Source: Bradyrhizobium sp. AZCC 1721 (GTDB lineage Bacteria; Pseudomonadota; Alphaproteobacteria; Rhizobiales; Xanthobacteraceae). Taken from it: a stretch of 64,000 bases of DNA. The notes beneath the pieces were generated by a model. That model was given only the letters and a program-made list of their open reading frames with translations, ran no database searches and was not told the origin of the DNA. The DNA lies in NCBI RefSeq assembly GCF_036924715.1, contig NZ_JAZHSB010000001.1:5075001-5139000 (forward strand). Direction: 5' to 3'. The translations under genes and the position numbers were made by a program. Each line of letters opens with the position of its first letter. The stretch's first letter is position 1. Below, piece by piece: positions 52,388 to 60,232 of this stretch.

Positions 52388-53590
52388 CTAGCTGCCGACG
52401 ACCTTGAGATGCGCCGGGGAATTGCCTTGGGGACGCTGCTCCAGATACTTCATCGCGGCATCGACCCCGCCGGCCCGGTACGGAATGCCCGCGACCGACA
52501 ATCCCATCTCCACGCCCGTCAGCGCAGCGAGCAAGGTCAGCTCGTTGCATTCGCCGAGATGACCAATGCGGAATACCTTGCCAGCCACCTTCGACAGTCC
52601 GGAGCCGAGCGACATGTTGAAGTTGTCGAGCACCACCTTGCGGAACTGGTCCGCGTCATGCCCCGGCGGCATCAGCACGGCGGTGAGCACTGGGGAAAAG
52701 TCCCTTGGCTCCTGGCACAGCACCTCCAGTCCCCAGTGATTGACGGCGGCACGCGTAGCAGCGGCGAGCCGCTGATGGCGCGCGAAGACCTTGTCGAGCC
52801 CCTCCTCAAGCAACATCGCAACGGCCTCGCGCAGGCCGTAGAGCAGGTTGGTCGCCGGGGTATAGGGAAAGAAGCCATTCGCATTCGGCTTCAGCATTTC
52901 CTCCCAATCCCAATACGACCGCGGCATTTTGTTGGTCTTGGCTGCAGCGCGGGCCTTGTCCGAGATTGCGTTGAAGCCCAAACCGGGCGGCAACATGAAC
53001 CCTTTCTGCGAGCAGCTCACGCTGACGTCGACCTTCCATTCGTCGTGCCGGTACTCGACCGATCCCAGCGAGGAGATGGTGTCGACCATCAGCAAGGCCG
53101 GATGACCGACCCGGTCCATCGCGGCGCGGATTTCGCCGATCCGGCTGGTCGAACCCGTCGACGTTTCGTTGTGGACGACCATCACGGCCTTGAGTGCATG
53201 CGATGTGTCGCGCGCCAACCTTTCTTCGATGACCGCCGGATCAGCGCCACGACGCCAGTCGCCTGGCAAGAAGTCGACGTCAATTCCCCAGCGTCCCGCC
53301 ATCTGGCGCCACAGGGTCGCGAAATGGCCGGTCTCCACCATCAGAACCTTGTCGCCAGGCGATAGCGTGTTGACGATGGCGGCTTCCCAGGCCCCTGTCC
53401 CCGACGACGGGAAGATCACCACCGGTCCCGAGGTCTGGAAAATCTTCTGGCTGCCGCCGAGCACGGCCCGCCCGAGTTCGGCGAACTGGGCGCTGCGGTG
53501 GTCGATCACGGGCATGTCCATCGCGCGAAGAACGCGGTCCGGGACCGGACTGGGCCCTGGAATCTGCAGAAAATGACGTCCTTGCTGCAT
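52388..53590 (-). CDS. Class V aminotransferase, serine-glyoxylate type (copy 2)
   Basis: 400 residues, clearly homologous to its neighbour over the full length: GRHFLQIPGPSPVPDRVLRA, IFPSSGTGAWEAAIVNTLS, VVHNETSTGSTSRIGEIR, and the PLP Lys in CSQKGFMLPPGLGFNA. Substrate-site stretches differ from copy 1 (for example SYWDWEEMLKPNANGFFPYT), so the two may have different amino donors or acceptors, such as sulfonated or hydroxylated analogues. It is divergent from the GntR regulator gene. Confidence 0.9.
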   Translation of the reverse strand: MQQGRHFLQIPGPSPVPDRVLRAMDMPVIDHRSAQFAELGRAVLGGSQKIFQTSGPVVIFPSSGTGAWEAAIVNTLSPGDKVLMVETGHFATLWRQMAGRWGIDVDFLPGDWRRGADPAVIEERLARDTSHALKAVMVVHNETSTGSTSRIGEIRAAMDRVGHPALLMVDTISSLGSVEYRHDEWKVDVSVSCSQKGFMLPPGLGFNAISDKARAAAKTNKMPRSYWDWEEMLKPNANGFFPYTPATNLLYGLREAVAMLLEEGLDKVFARHQRLAAATRAAVNHWGLEVLCQEPRDFSPVLTAVLMPPGHDADQFRKVVLDNFNMSLGSGLSKVAGKVFRIGHLGECNELTLLAALTGVEMGLSVAGIPYRAGGVDAAMKYLEQRPQGNSPAHLKVVGS

Positions 53591-53659
53591 GAAAACCTCC
53601 CACTAGGCCCCGCCTCTTGATAGTGCCGGCCTCATTTTGCATTCATCTTTTATCTTTTC

Positions 53660-53676
53660 AATGCTAATTTGGCATT
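53660..53676. promoter_or_regulatory. Candidate GntR operator
   Basis: Inverted repeat AATGC-TAATTTG-GCATT in the 128-bp region between the divergent aminotransferase and GntR genes. A further GCATT occurs at 53639-53643. The A+T-rich surroundings and position suggest binding of the adjacent regulator. Confidence 0.35.
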
Positions 53677-53718
53677 CGATCTGAAACGTCGACGCCGCAG
53701 ATTTGGCAAACTACGGTT

Positions 53719-54474
53719 ATGCAAATGAAATCAATGATTCCCGAAGATGGGGCGCCGATCGCCCAATCCGCGTCCGGCAGCGGCGCCGACCGGCAGGAAC
53801 CATCACTGCACGGGGAAATTTTGCTGCGCCTTCGCGACCATGTCGTTGAGGGCAACATTCCGGAAGGCGCGCGGGTTCCGGAGCGGCAGCTTTGTGAAAT
53901 GCTCGGCATTTCAAGAACGCCGCTGCGCGAGGCGCTGAAAGTTCTGGCCGCAGAGGGCCTGATCGAGCTCCTGCCCAACCGCGGCGCGCGGATACGTCAG
54001 CTCAGCCAGCGCGACCTGGAGGAGCTTTTCGACGTGATGGCCGGCCTGGAAAGCCTGGCCGGGCGCCTAGCCTGCGAAGCCATCACCGACGAGGAAATCG
54101 CGGAAATCGAGCGGCTGCACTACAAAATGTACGGCCATTACCTGCACCGCGACATGCACGGCTATTTTCAGATCAACCAGCGCATCCACGAGAGCATTGT
54201 CGCCGCTGCGCGCAACGAGACCCTGCGCACGGCCTACGCCAACTTCGCCGGCCGGATTCGCCGTGTCCGCTACTCCGCCAACTTCGCCCGCAAGCGGCAG
54301 CGCTGGGCGGAGGCCATGCGCGAGCACGAAGCGATCCTGGATGCGTTGCGTCGCCGCGCCGGAAGCGAGCTGAGCGATATCCTGTTCGAGCATTTGCGTA
54401 ACAAGCGGACCGCCGCTATCGAGCACTTGGCTGAAGCACGGGACGCCACCGCAGCCACGGCTGCGGAGGGCTAA
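53719..54474 (+). CDS. GntR family regulator (FCD-type)
   Basis: 251 residues. HTH spans about residues 35-100 (VVEGNIPEGARVPERQLCEM, then ISRTPLREALKVLAAEGLIE and NRGARI), and the FCD domain follows (LEELFDVMAGLESLAGRLAC, INQRIHESIVAAARNE, REHEAILDALRRRAGSELSD). It is positioned between aminotransferase genes (divergent) and the glycolate-oxidase-like gene (same strand), so it probably senses a C2/C3 hydroxy acid and controls both. An ATG at 53725 is an alternative start. Confidence 0.9.
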   Translation: MQMKSMIPEDGAPIAQSASGSGADRQEPSLHGEILLRLRDHVVEGNIPEGARVPERQLCEMLGISRTPLREALKVLAAEGLIELLPNRGARIRQLSQRDLEELFDVMAGLESLAGRLACEAITDEEIAEIERLHYKMYGHYLHRDMHGYFQINQRIHESIVAAARNETLRTAYANFAGRIRRVRYSANFARKRQRWAEAMREHEAILDALRRRAGSELSDILFEHLRNKRTAAIEHLAEARDATAATAAEG

Positions 54475-54483
54475 TCTTGCCGA

Positions 54484-54515
54484 TTATGAATTCATAAGCT
54501 GGTTCATTCGATGAA
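54484..54515. promoter_or_regulatory. Two palindromic operator candidates before the FAD oxidase gene
   Basis: TTATGAATTCATAA (54484-54497) is a perfect 14-bp palindrome, followed by TTCAT-TCG-ATGAA (54503-54515), a perfect dyad with the same half-site TTCAT/ATGAA. They lie 57-88 bp before the flavoprotein start and just after the GntR gene, so they are likely sites for that regulator. Confidence 0.5.
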
Positions 54516-54571
54516 AAAGTGCATAACCGTGTCGAAGGGGTAGCCCCCTCTTGGATCACTTTGGATTTGGG

Positions 54572-57409
54572 ATGAAGAACGCCTCAACGCTCGAGCGACG
54601 TTTGCGGTCAAACATGGCGGGCGATGTCCTGTTCGACGTCTTCAACCGCGGCCGCTACGCAACTGACGCCTCCTTCTATCAAATCCTGCCGCTCGGCGTG
54701 GTGGTGCCCCGGACCATGGACGAGGCGATGCGGGCACTTGCCATCGCAAGCGATGAGGGCCGGATCGTCACCCCGCGTGGCGGCGGGACGGCGCAGTGCG
54801 GCCAGACGGTCAACGACGGGATCGTTGTCGACTTCTCCAAACACCTGAACCGCATCCTGTCGCTCGATGTAGAAAACCGCACCTGCGTGGTCGAGCCCGG
54901 CATCGTGCTCGATGATCTCAACCGCCAGCTCAAAAAGCACGGGCTCTGGTTTCCGGTCGACGTCTCGACCGCCTCCCGCGCCACCATCGGCGGTATGGCC
55001 GGCAACAATTCCTGCGGCGGCCGTTCGCTGCGCTACGGCACCATGCGCGACAACACGCTGTCGATGGATGCGGCGCTGGCCGACGGCACGCTTTTGCATT
55101 TCGGCGAGGTGCCGCGGGATCTGGCGCGGGTGAATTCGCCCCAGAGCGGGCTTGCGCTGTTCCGCGACATGCTCGATCTCGGCGAGCGCGAGGCCGCCGA
55201 GATCTCCGAGCGGTTTCCAAAGGTGCAGCGCCGCGTCGGCGGCTACAATCTCGATGCGCTGGTGCCGCGCAATGCGCCCAACAACATGGCGCACCTGTTG
55301 GTCGGCTCCGAAGGCACGCTGGCCTTCACGACGCAGGTTGAGCTCAAGCTGTGGCCTGTGATCCGCAACAAGGTGCTTGGCGTCTGCCATTTCGGCAGCT
55401 TCTATGAGGCGATGGATGCCGCCCAGCATCTGGTGAAGCTGCGGCCGATTGCCGTCGAATTGGTCGACCGTACCATGATTGCGCTCGGCCGCGAGATTGC
55501 GATGTTCCAGCCGATCATTGCCACGGCCGTGCGCGGCGATCCCGATGCGGTGCTGGTTGTCGAATTCGCCGAGGAAGATCAGGCCGAGAATTTGCATCGG
55601 CTGAAGCAACTCGGCGAACTGATGGCCGATCTCGGCTTCGGCTGGGACAGGCCACAACGCAAATGGGGCGGCGTGGTCGAGATCACGGAGCCAGGCTTGC
55701 AGACCGGCATCGCCGATTTCCGCGCCGCCGGCCTTAACGTGATGATGTCGATGAAGCAGGAGGGCAAGCCGGTCTCCTTCGTCGAGGATTGCGCCGTGCC
55801 ACTGCCGCACCTCGCCGACTACACCGAGCGACTCAACGCCATCTTCGCCAAGCACGGCACCCGCGGCACCATGTATGCGCATGCCTCCGAAGGTTGTCTG
55901 CATGTGCGGCCCGTCCTCAATTTGAAGCTTGAGAAGGACGTCAAGGCGATGCGCGCCATCGCCGAAGAAACATTCGAGATGGTTCGCGAGTACAAGGGCT
56001 CGCACTCCGGCGAGCATGGCGACGGACTGGTTCGCTCCGAATTCCACGAAGCGATGTTCGGCTCGCGCATTGTTGCCGATTTCAGGGAGGTCAAGCAGCG
56101 CTTCGATCCGGACAATTTGCTCAACCCCGGCAAGATCGTCGATCCGCCAAAAATGGACGACCGCTCGCTGTTCCGCTATCGGCCGGACTATCGTGTGGCT
56201 GAGCTCAAGACCGTGCTCGACTGGTCGGCTTATCCGGGCGCCGGCGGCGGCTTTCAGGGCGCGGTCGAGATGTGCAACAACAACGGCGCCTGCCGGAAGC
56301 TCGAGGGCGGCGTGATGTGCCCGTCCTACCGCGCGACCCGCAACGAGAAGGACGTTACGCGAGGCCGCGCCAATACGCTGCGACTGGCGATCTCGGGACA
56401 GTTGGGTCCTGACGCGCTGGCCTCCGACGAGATGATGGAGACACTCAAGCTCTGCGTGTCCTGCAAGGCCTGCCGCCATGAATGCCCGACCGGCGTCGAT
56501 ATGGCCAAGATGAAGATCGAGGTGCTGGCTGCACGCGCGGCAAAACATGGTCTTTCGTTGCGCGACCGGCTGGTCGGGCATCTGCCGCGCTACGCGGACC
56601 TGGCGTCCCGCTTCGCTTCGATCGCCAACTGGCGCAACAGCAGTCCGATATTGCGCAAATTGTTCGAAAAATTTGCCGGCATCAGCGCGAAGCGCGCCCT
56701 GCCCGCGTTCCGCCGCGACGTGTTCAGGCCGGAAGCCGAGATCTTCGGTCCGGCAGATGGCCGCGAGATCGTGCTGTTCGCCGACACGTTTAATCGTGTT
56801 TACGAGCGGGAGAATCTCGACGCTGCGCTACGCGTTCTGGTCGAAGCCGGATACCGTGTCCACTTGCCGAGACCGACAGATCGCGCCCGGCCGCTGTGCT
56901 GCGGGCGGACCTTCCTTTCGGCGGGTCTGGTCGATCAGGCGCGCAGCGAGTTGAACCGGCTGGTCGCCACCTATGCGCCGTTCGCCGCGCGCGGCGTGCC
57001 GATCGTCGGGCTGGAGCCAAGCTGTCTCCTGACGCTGCGCGACGAACTGCTGTCGCTGCGCTCGGACGATGACGCCAAGAGCGTCAGCGCGCATGCATTG
57101 CTGTTCGAGGAATTCCTGGTTCGTGAGGCAGAGGCCGGCCGGCTCAAGCTACCGCTTGGCGCCATGCCGGCGAAAGCGTTGGTGCATGGCCACTGCCACC
57201 AAAAATCGTTCGGCGCGTTCAAGCCGGTCGAGAAGGTGCTGCGTCTCATTCCCGACCTCGGCGTCGAAACTATCGAGTCCAGTTGCTGCGGCATGGCTGG
57301 CGCCTTCGGCTACGGCGCCGACACCTATCAGGCCTCGATGGAGATGGCTGAGCTGTCGCTGCTACCGGCGGTGCGCCCGCGCCGATACCGCCACGCTGAT
57401 CGTTGCTGA
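54572..57409 (+). CDS. Fused GlcD/GlcF-like FAD and Fe-S oxidoreductase, frameshifted C-terminus
   Basis: About 945 residues from ATG 54572 (a TTG at 54551 is the longer start). An FAD-binding_4 domain (TPRGGGTAQCGQTVNDGIVV, GGMAGNNSCGGRSLRYG) and FAD-oxidase C domain (SHSGEHGDGLVRSEFHEAMF) are followed by a ferredoxin-like part (CVSCKACRHECPTGVDMAKM) and CCG domains (LCCGRTFLSAG, ESSCCGMAGAFGYGAD). This is the D-lactate/glycolate dehydrogenase architecture in one chain. Near 57372-57383 the frame breaks: the family C-terminus ADTATLIVADGTSCRHQIKD continues in the next frame to a stop at 57515. Its neighbours are glcG and GntR. Confidence 0.88.
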   Translation: MKNASTLERRLRSNMAGDVLFDVFNRGRYATDASFYQILPLGVVVPRTMDEAMRALAIASDEGRIVTPRGGGTAQCGQTVNDGIVVDFSKHLNRILSLDVENRTCVVEPGIVLDDLNRQLKKHGLWFPVDVSTASRATIGGMAGNNSCGGRSLRYGTMRDNTLSMDAALADGTLLHFGEVPRDLARVNSPQSGLALFRDMLDLGEREAAEISERFPKVQRRVGGYNLDALVPRNAPNNMAHLLVGSEGTLAFTTQVELKLWPVIRNKVLGVCHFGSFYEAMDAAQHLVKLRPIAVELVDRTMIALGREIAMFQPIIATAVRGDPDAVLVVEFAEEDQAENLHRLKQLGELMADLGFGWDRPQRKWGGVVEITEPGLQTGIADFRAAGLNVMMSMKQEGKPVSFVEDCAVPLPHLADYTERLNAIFAKHGTRGTMYAHASEGCLHVRPVLNLKLEKDVKAMRAIAEETFEMVREYKGSHSGEHGDGLVRSEFHEAMFGSRIVADFREVKQRFDPDNLLNPGKIVDPPKMDDRSLFRYRPDYRVAELKTVLDWSAYPGAGGGFQGAVEMCNNNGACRKLEGGVMCPSYRATRNEKDVTRGRANTLRLAISGQLGPDALASDEMMETLKLCVSCKACRHECPTGVDMAKMKIEVLAARAAKHGLSLRDRLVGHLPRYADLASRFASIANWRNSSPILRKLFEKFAGISAKRALPAFRRDVFRPEAEIFGPADGREIVLFADTFNRVYERENLDAALRVLVEAGYRVHLPRPTDRARPLCCGRTFLSAGLVDQARSELNRLVATYAPFAARGVPIVGLEPSCLLTLRDELLSLRSDDDAKSVSAHALLFEEFLVREAEAGRLKLPLGAMPAKALVHGHCHQKSFGAFKPVEKVLRLIPDLGVETIESSCCGMAGAFGYGADTYQASMEMAELSLLPAVRPRRYRHADRC

Positions 57410-57543
57410 CGGCACCTCATGCCGCCATCAGATCAAGGATGGCACCAACCGTGCATCACTGCATGTCGCCCGGGTGCTCGCGATGAGCCTCGACAGCGCG
57501 CAATCCAACCGTTAATCCTGCCTAATCGCAAAGGAATTCATTT

Positions 57544-57972
57544 ATGGCTGAGCTCACTCTCGACGTCGCCCGCAAGATTCTCGATGCCGCGCTTGCCAAA
57601 GGCGTCGAGAAGAAGCTGAAGCCGCTGGTCATCACCATTCTGGACGCCCGCGGCTGCGTGAAGGTCACGGCGGCGCAGGACGGCACCAGCCTGATGCGGG
57701 CCGAGATTGCGCACGGCAAGGCCTATGGCGCGCTCGCAATGGGCATGGGATCGCGCGCATTGTTCCAGCGGGCCCAGGAGCAAGCTTATTTCGTCGGCGC
57801 GGTGAATGCGCTGGCACAGGGGCGCCTAGTGCCGGTGCCGGGCGGCGTGCTGATCATGGACGGCACGACGTTGCTCGGCGCAATCGGCGTCAGTGGCGAC
57901 ACGTCCGATAATGACGAGACTTGCGCGATCACCGGCATCGAGGCCGTCGGACTGAAGGCAAATGCGGGGTAA
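57544..57972 (+). CDS. glcG: GlcG/HbpS family protein (DUF336)
   Basis: 142 residues. The HbpS-like fold is seen in TLDVARKILDAALAKGVEKK, VITILDARGCVKVTAAQDGT, AEIAHGKAYGALAMGMGSRA and GGVLIMDGTTLLGAIGVSGD, ending GDTSDNDETCAITGIEAVGL. Such proteins accompany glycolate oxidase genes (glcG in E. coli), and some bind haem. AAAGGAA precedes the start. It follows the flavoprotein gene by about 30 bp beyond the restored stop, so the two are likely co-transcribed. Confidence 0.88.
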   Translation: MAELTLDVARKILDAALAKGVEKKLKPLVITILDARGCVKVTAAQDGTSLMRAEIAHGKAYGALAMGMGSRALFQRAQEQAYFVGAVNALAQGRLVPVPGGVLIMDGTTLLGAIGVSGDTSDNDETCAITGIEAVGLKANAG

Positions 57973-58029
57973 CGGTCGGGCGTCGTCGATTGATCTCATT
58001 TAGCTGACGCCTCGCGCGTTGCGAGAACG

Positions 58030-58178
58030 CTAGCTCACCGCAATCGAAACGACATCGGCTTCCGCCGCACCGTTGCGGATTTCGATCGCGAAAGACGATC
58101 CGCACCGGTCATAGGGATTCGGCTTAGCGAGCGAGCGCGGAGTGTCCTCCGCGCCGGCCTCGATCGACACATCTGATG
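58030..58178 (-). pseudogene. C-terminal remnant of an unidentified gene
   Basis: A minus-sense frame ending at a TAG (58032-58030) reads as plausible protein with typical host codons: DVSIEAGAEDTPRSLAKPNP, then YDRCGSSFAIEIRNG and ADVVSIAVS. The frame has no start of its own; it continues upstream only by overlapping the GmhB-like gene in another frame. It looks like the 3' end of a gene whose front was replaced. I do not recognise the family. Confidence 0.4.
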
Positions 58179-58703
58179 CTACAACGAATGCAGATCCCTG
58201 TTTAGCGCCAATATCGATTTCAAAAACTGCGCTAAGTTGTGCCCCGGAAACAAATACCCTTTTATGCCAGCAGCCTGCGCTGCTTCTAGATCGGTGGGCT
58301 TGTCGCCTATCAGAATGCTGCGACTGACGTCCACCGGAAAGCGCTCCACGAGATCCTTGATCATCCCTGGTGCAGGCTTGCGTCGCGGACTTACTCGACG
58401 GTATCGCTCTATCGCTGCCTCGGGATGGTAAGGGCAGTACTCGAATGCATCTATGTGCGCACCGATCTTGGCCAGGTCATTTTCCATCCACTTATGCAAC
58501 GCTTCTACGTGAGTTTCCTCGTAAAGACCTCTAGCTACTCCCGACTGGTTAGTAATCACGAACACAAAATATCCAGCACCATTAGCAACTTTGACCGCTT
58601 CGCGCGCTCCCTCAATCCATTTCAGCCGACTAATCTCGAAAACATAGCCGTGGTCCTCATTGAGCACCCCATCTCGATCAAAGAAAATCGCTGGTCTTTT
58701 CAT
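58179..58703 (-). CDS. gmhB: GmhB-like HAD phosphatase
   Basis: 174 residues from ATG 58703; the open frame extends to 58964 but the extra 87 residues look non-coding. HAD motifs: IFFDRDGVLNEDHGYV with D9 and D11, VITNQSGVARGLY, RRKPAPGM and ILIGDKPTDLEAAQAAGI. This matches D-glycero-manno-heptose-1,7-bisphosphate 7-phosphatase for LPS core heptose. The first zinc-ligand pair (CPYH) is present but the usual Cys-x-Cys before RKP is replaced (VSPRRKP). Its base composition is lower in GC than its neighbours, suggesting transfer. Confidence 0.82.
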   Translation of the reverse strand: MKRPAIFFDRDGVLNEDHGYVFEISRLKWIEGAREAVKVANGAGYFVFVITNQSGVARGLYEETHVEALHKWMENDLAKIGAHIDAFEYCPYHPEAAIERYRRVSPRRKPAPGMIKDLVERFPVDVSRSILIGDKPTDLEAAQAAGIKGYLFPGHNLAQFLKSILALNRDLHSL

Positions 58704-59075
58704 TTCATCGCCTAAGAAAAGCAGGAAAGGATTTTGGTGAAGATCGCTGATGCATTTGTTGATGTTCGAGGACTTTGGCTGGCAATTACCCGAGGGAGCC
58801 CCCCTCGGGGAATGAGATTTCAAAGCACGATGTCGTTGGAATAGCGAGGTATTATTTCCCATATTCTGAGCGGAGCCGGGGTCCGGGATTCGACTAATTT
58901 CGAGCAAGGAACTTGCGACAATGTTGCATGAGAATCGACACTTAGCCTTCCGCTGCGCGCTCATAGCTGCCCCGGTGTTGTCCGTGAGCCGCTATGGAAC
59001 CGTCCTAATCGCGACAGAATTCGGCTCAGGTTCCACTTCAATCTGTTCCCGTGCCTACCCTTTCGAGTGCCGACT
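58704..59075. other. Intergenic region with one hairpin
   Basis: About 370 bp of lower GC content. At 58789-58809 it holds an 8-bp-stem hairpin (CCCGAGGG / CCCTCGGG, 5-nt loop) without an adjacent T-run on either strand. No gene was recognised; a frame continuous with gmhB is open but not convincing. Confidence 0.35.
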
Positions 59076-59282
59076 ATGCGTACCCTTGGTATTTCCGCGA
59101 TCGTCATCGCTGTAGCCCTTGCCACACTTTCGATCATTTTCGTCGGACTGGCTCACGACAATGGGTGGTCGGGTGGCCCCGCCTGCTCGATGGCGGCGAG
59201 CCTTTGCCGCCAGCCGTCCCTCTTGGCCATCCCGGTATTGGCGACCATGGCTTGGGGTCTAATGTTGATGACAGAGAAATAA
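59076..59282 (+). CDS. Small two-helix membrane protein
   Basis: 68 residues from ATG 59076; a GTG at 59067 is possible. Two hydrophobic segments are visible (TLGISAIVIAVALATLSIIF and SLLAIPVLATMAWGLMLM) joined by a short loop with two Cys (GGPACSMAASLCRQP). No strong ribosome-binding site. Function unknown; possibly an inner-membrane protein of the small rhizobial type. Confidence 0.5.
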   Translation: MRTLGISAIVIAVALATLSIIFVGLAHDNGWSGGPACSMAASLCRQPSLLAIPVLATMAWGLMLMTEK

Positions 59283-59383
59283 GGCCGCTTCGGTTTGCGG
59301 CCTCTTGAGTCCCCTGACGGTCTCAGCCTCCATTCCTTGCGTGGTCGAAGGCGTCAGCTTGCCTTCGCGGACTTACAATCGAG

Positions 59384-60166
59384 CTATTTGGCGGGCCACG
59401 CAGGCTTTCGCTTCTCGCTGAAAGCCCTCAGCCCTTCCTTGGCGTCTTCCGTCATCGCCAATAGCGCAATCTGGCTTTCGGTATAGGCGATGCTTTCGTC
59501 GAACGACATCGAGGCGATCGCCCGCATCGCATATTTGCCGCGCCGGATCGCCGTCGGCGACTTGTCGACGATGCGGCTGACCAGCCAGTCGACCTTGGCG
59601 TCGAGTTCGGCCGCCGGCACCACGTAGTTCAGGAGCCCGGCAGCCAGTGCCGCGTGCGCATCAAACGGCTCGCCGGTCAGCGACCACTCGCTGACCAGCC
59701 GCTTCGGCGCGATGGACTGCAGCAAGCTCAATACCTGCATCGGGAATACGCCGACTTTCACCTCGGGCAAACCGAAGATGACGTGATCGGCGGCGACCGC
59801 CATGTCGGTCATGCACAACAGCCCCATACCGCCGGCCATGCAGACGCCCCCGACCCGCGCGATCGCGGGCTTGGTGGCATTTTGCGACAGCCTCAGCAAA
59901 TCGGCGTAATCGACATTCGGCCGCGAATAGTCCATCGCAAAGGCCGCACCACTGTTCTGCAGGTCGGCGCCGGCGCAGAACGCCTTGTCACCTGCCCCTG
60001 TCAGGACGATGACGCGGACGTCCTTGTCGTCATGCGCGTCGCGATAGCCGCGGGCGATGCCAGCGACCACATCGGCATTGATGGCGTTGCGCTTGTCCGG
60101 GCGGTTGATGGTGATCCAGAACGCCTGCCCGCGCTTTTCGTTTATCACACTCGTCATGTCGGTCAT
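59384..60166 (-). CDS. Enoyl-CoA hydratase/isomerase
   Basis: 260 residues. Crotonase family: FWITINRPDKRNAINADVVA, AFCAGADLQ (oxyanion hole), GGVCMAGGMGLLCMTDMAVA and the catalytic Glu in FGLPEVKVGVFP. It likely hydrates an enoyl-CoA in acid degradation. Consecutive near starts at 60166 and 60157 are possible. It follows the molybdopterin oxidoreductase gene by 66 bp on the same strand. Confidence 0.9.
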   Translation of the reverse strand: MTDMTSVINEKRGQAFWITINRPDKRNAINADVVAGIARGYRDAHDDKDVRVIVLTGAGDKAFCAGADLQNSGAAFAMDYSRPNVDYADLLRLSQNATKPAIARVGGVCMAGGMGLLCMTDMAVAADHVIFGLPEVKVGVFPMQVLSLLQSIAPKRLVSEWSLTGEPFDAHAALAAGLLNYVVPAAELDAKVDWLVSRIVDKSPTAIRRGKYAMRAIASMSFDESIAYTESQIALLAMTEDAKEGLRAFSEKRKPAWPAK

Positions 60167-60232
60167 TGTCCCGCTCGCCTTTTTGCCGTGGCAAGCATTT
60201 GCAGCAGGATGACGGTGGACTGCAAGAGCGAT

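Noticed and set aside
50087..53365. A plus-strand open frame of about 1090 codons
   Set aside because: Antisense to the enoyl-CoA hydratase and two aminotransferases, whose motifs are clear.
54608..56581. A 657-codon minus-strand frame
   Set aside because: Antisense to the FAD/Fe-S oxidoreductase; no recognisable domain.
58789..58809. GC-rich hairpin as an intrinsic terminator
   Set aside because: No T-run follows the stem on either strand.
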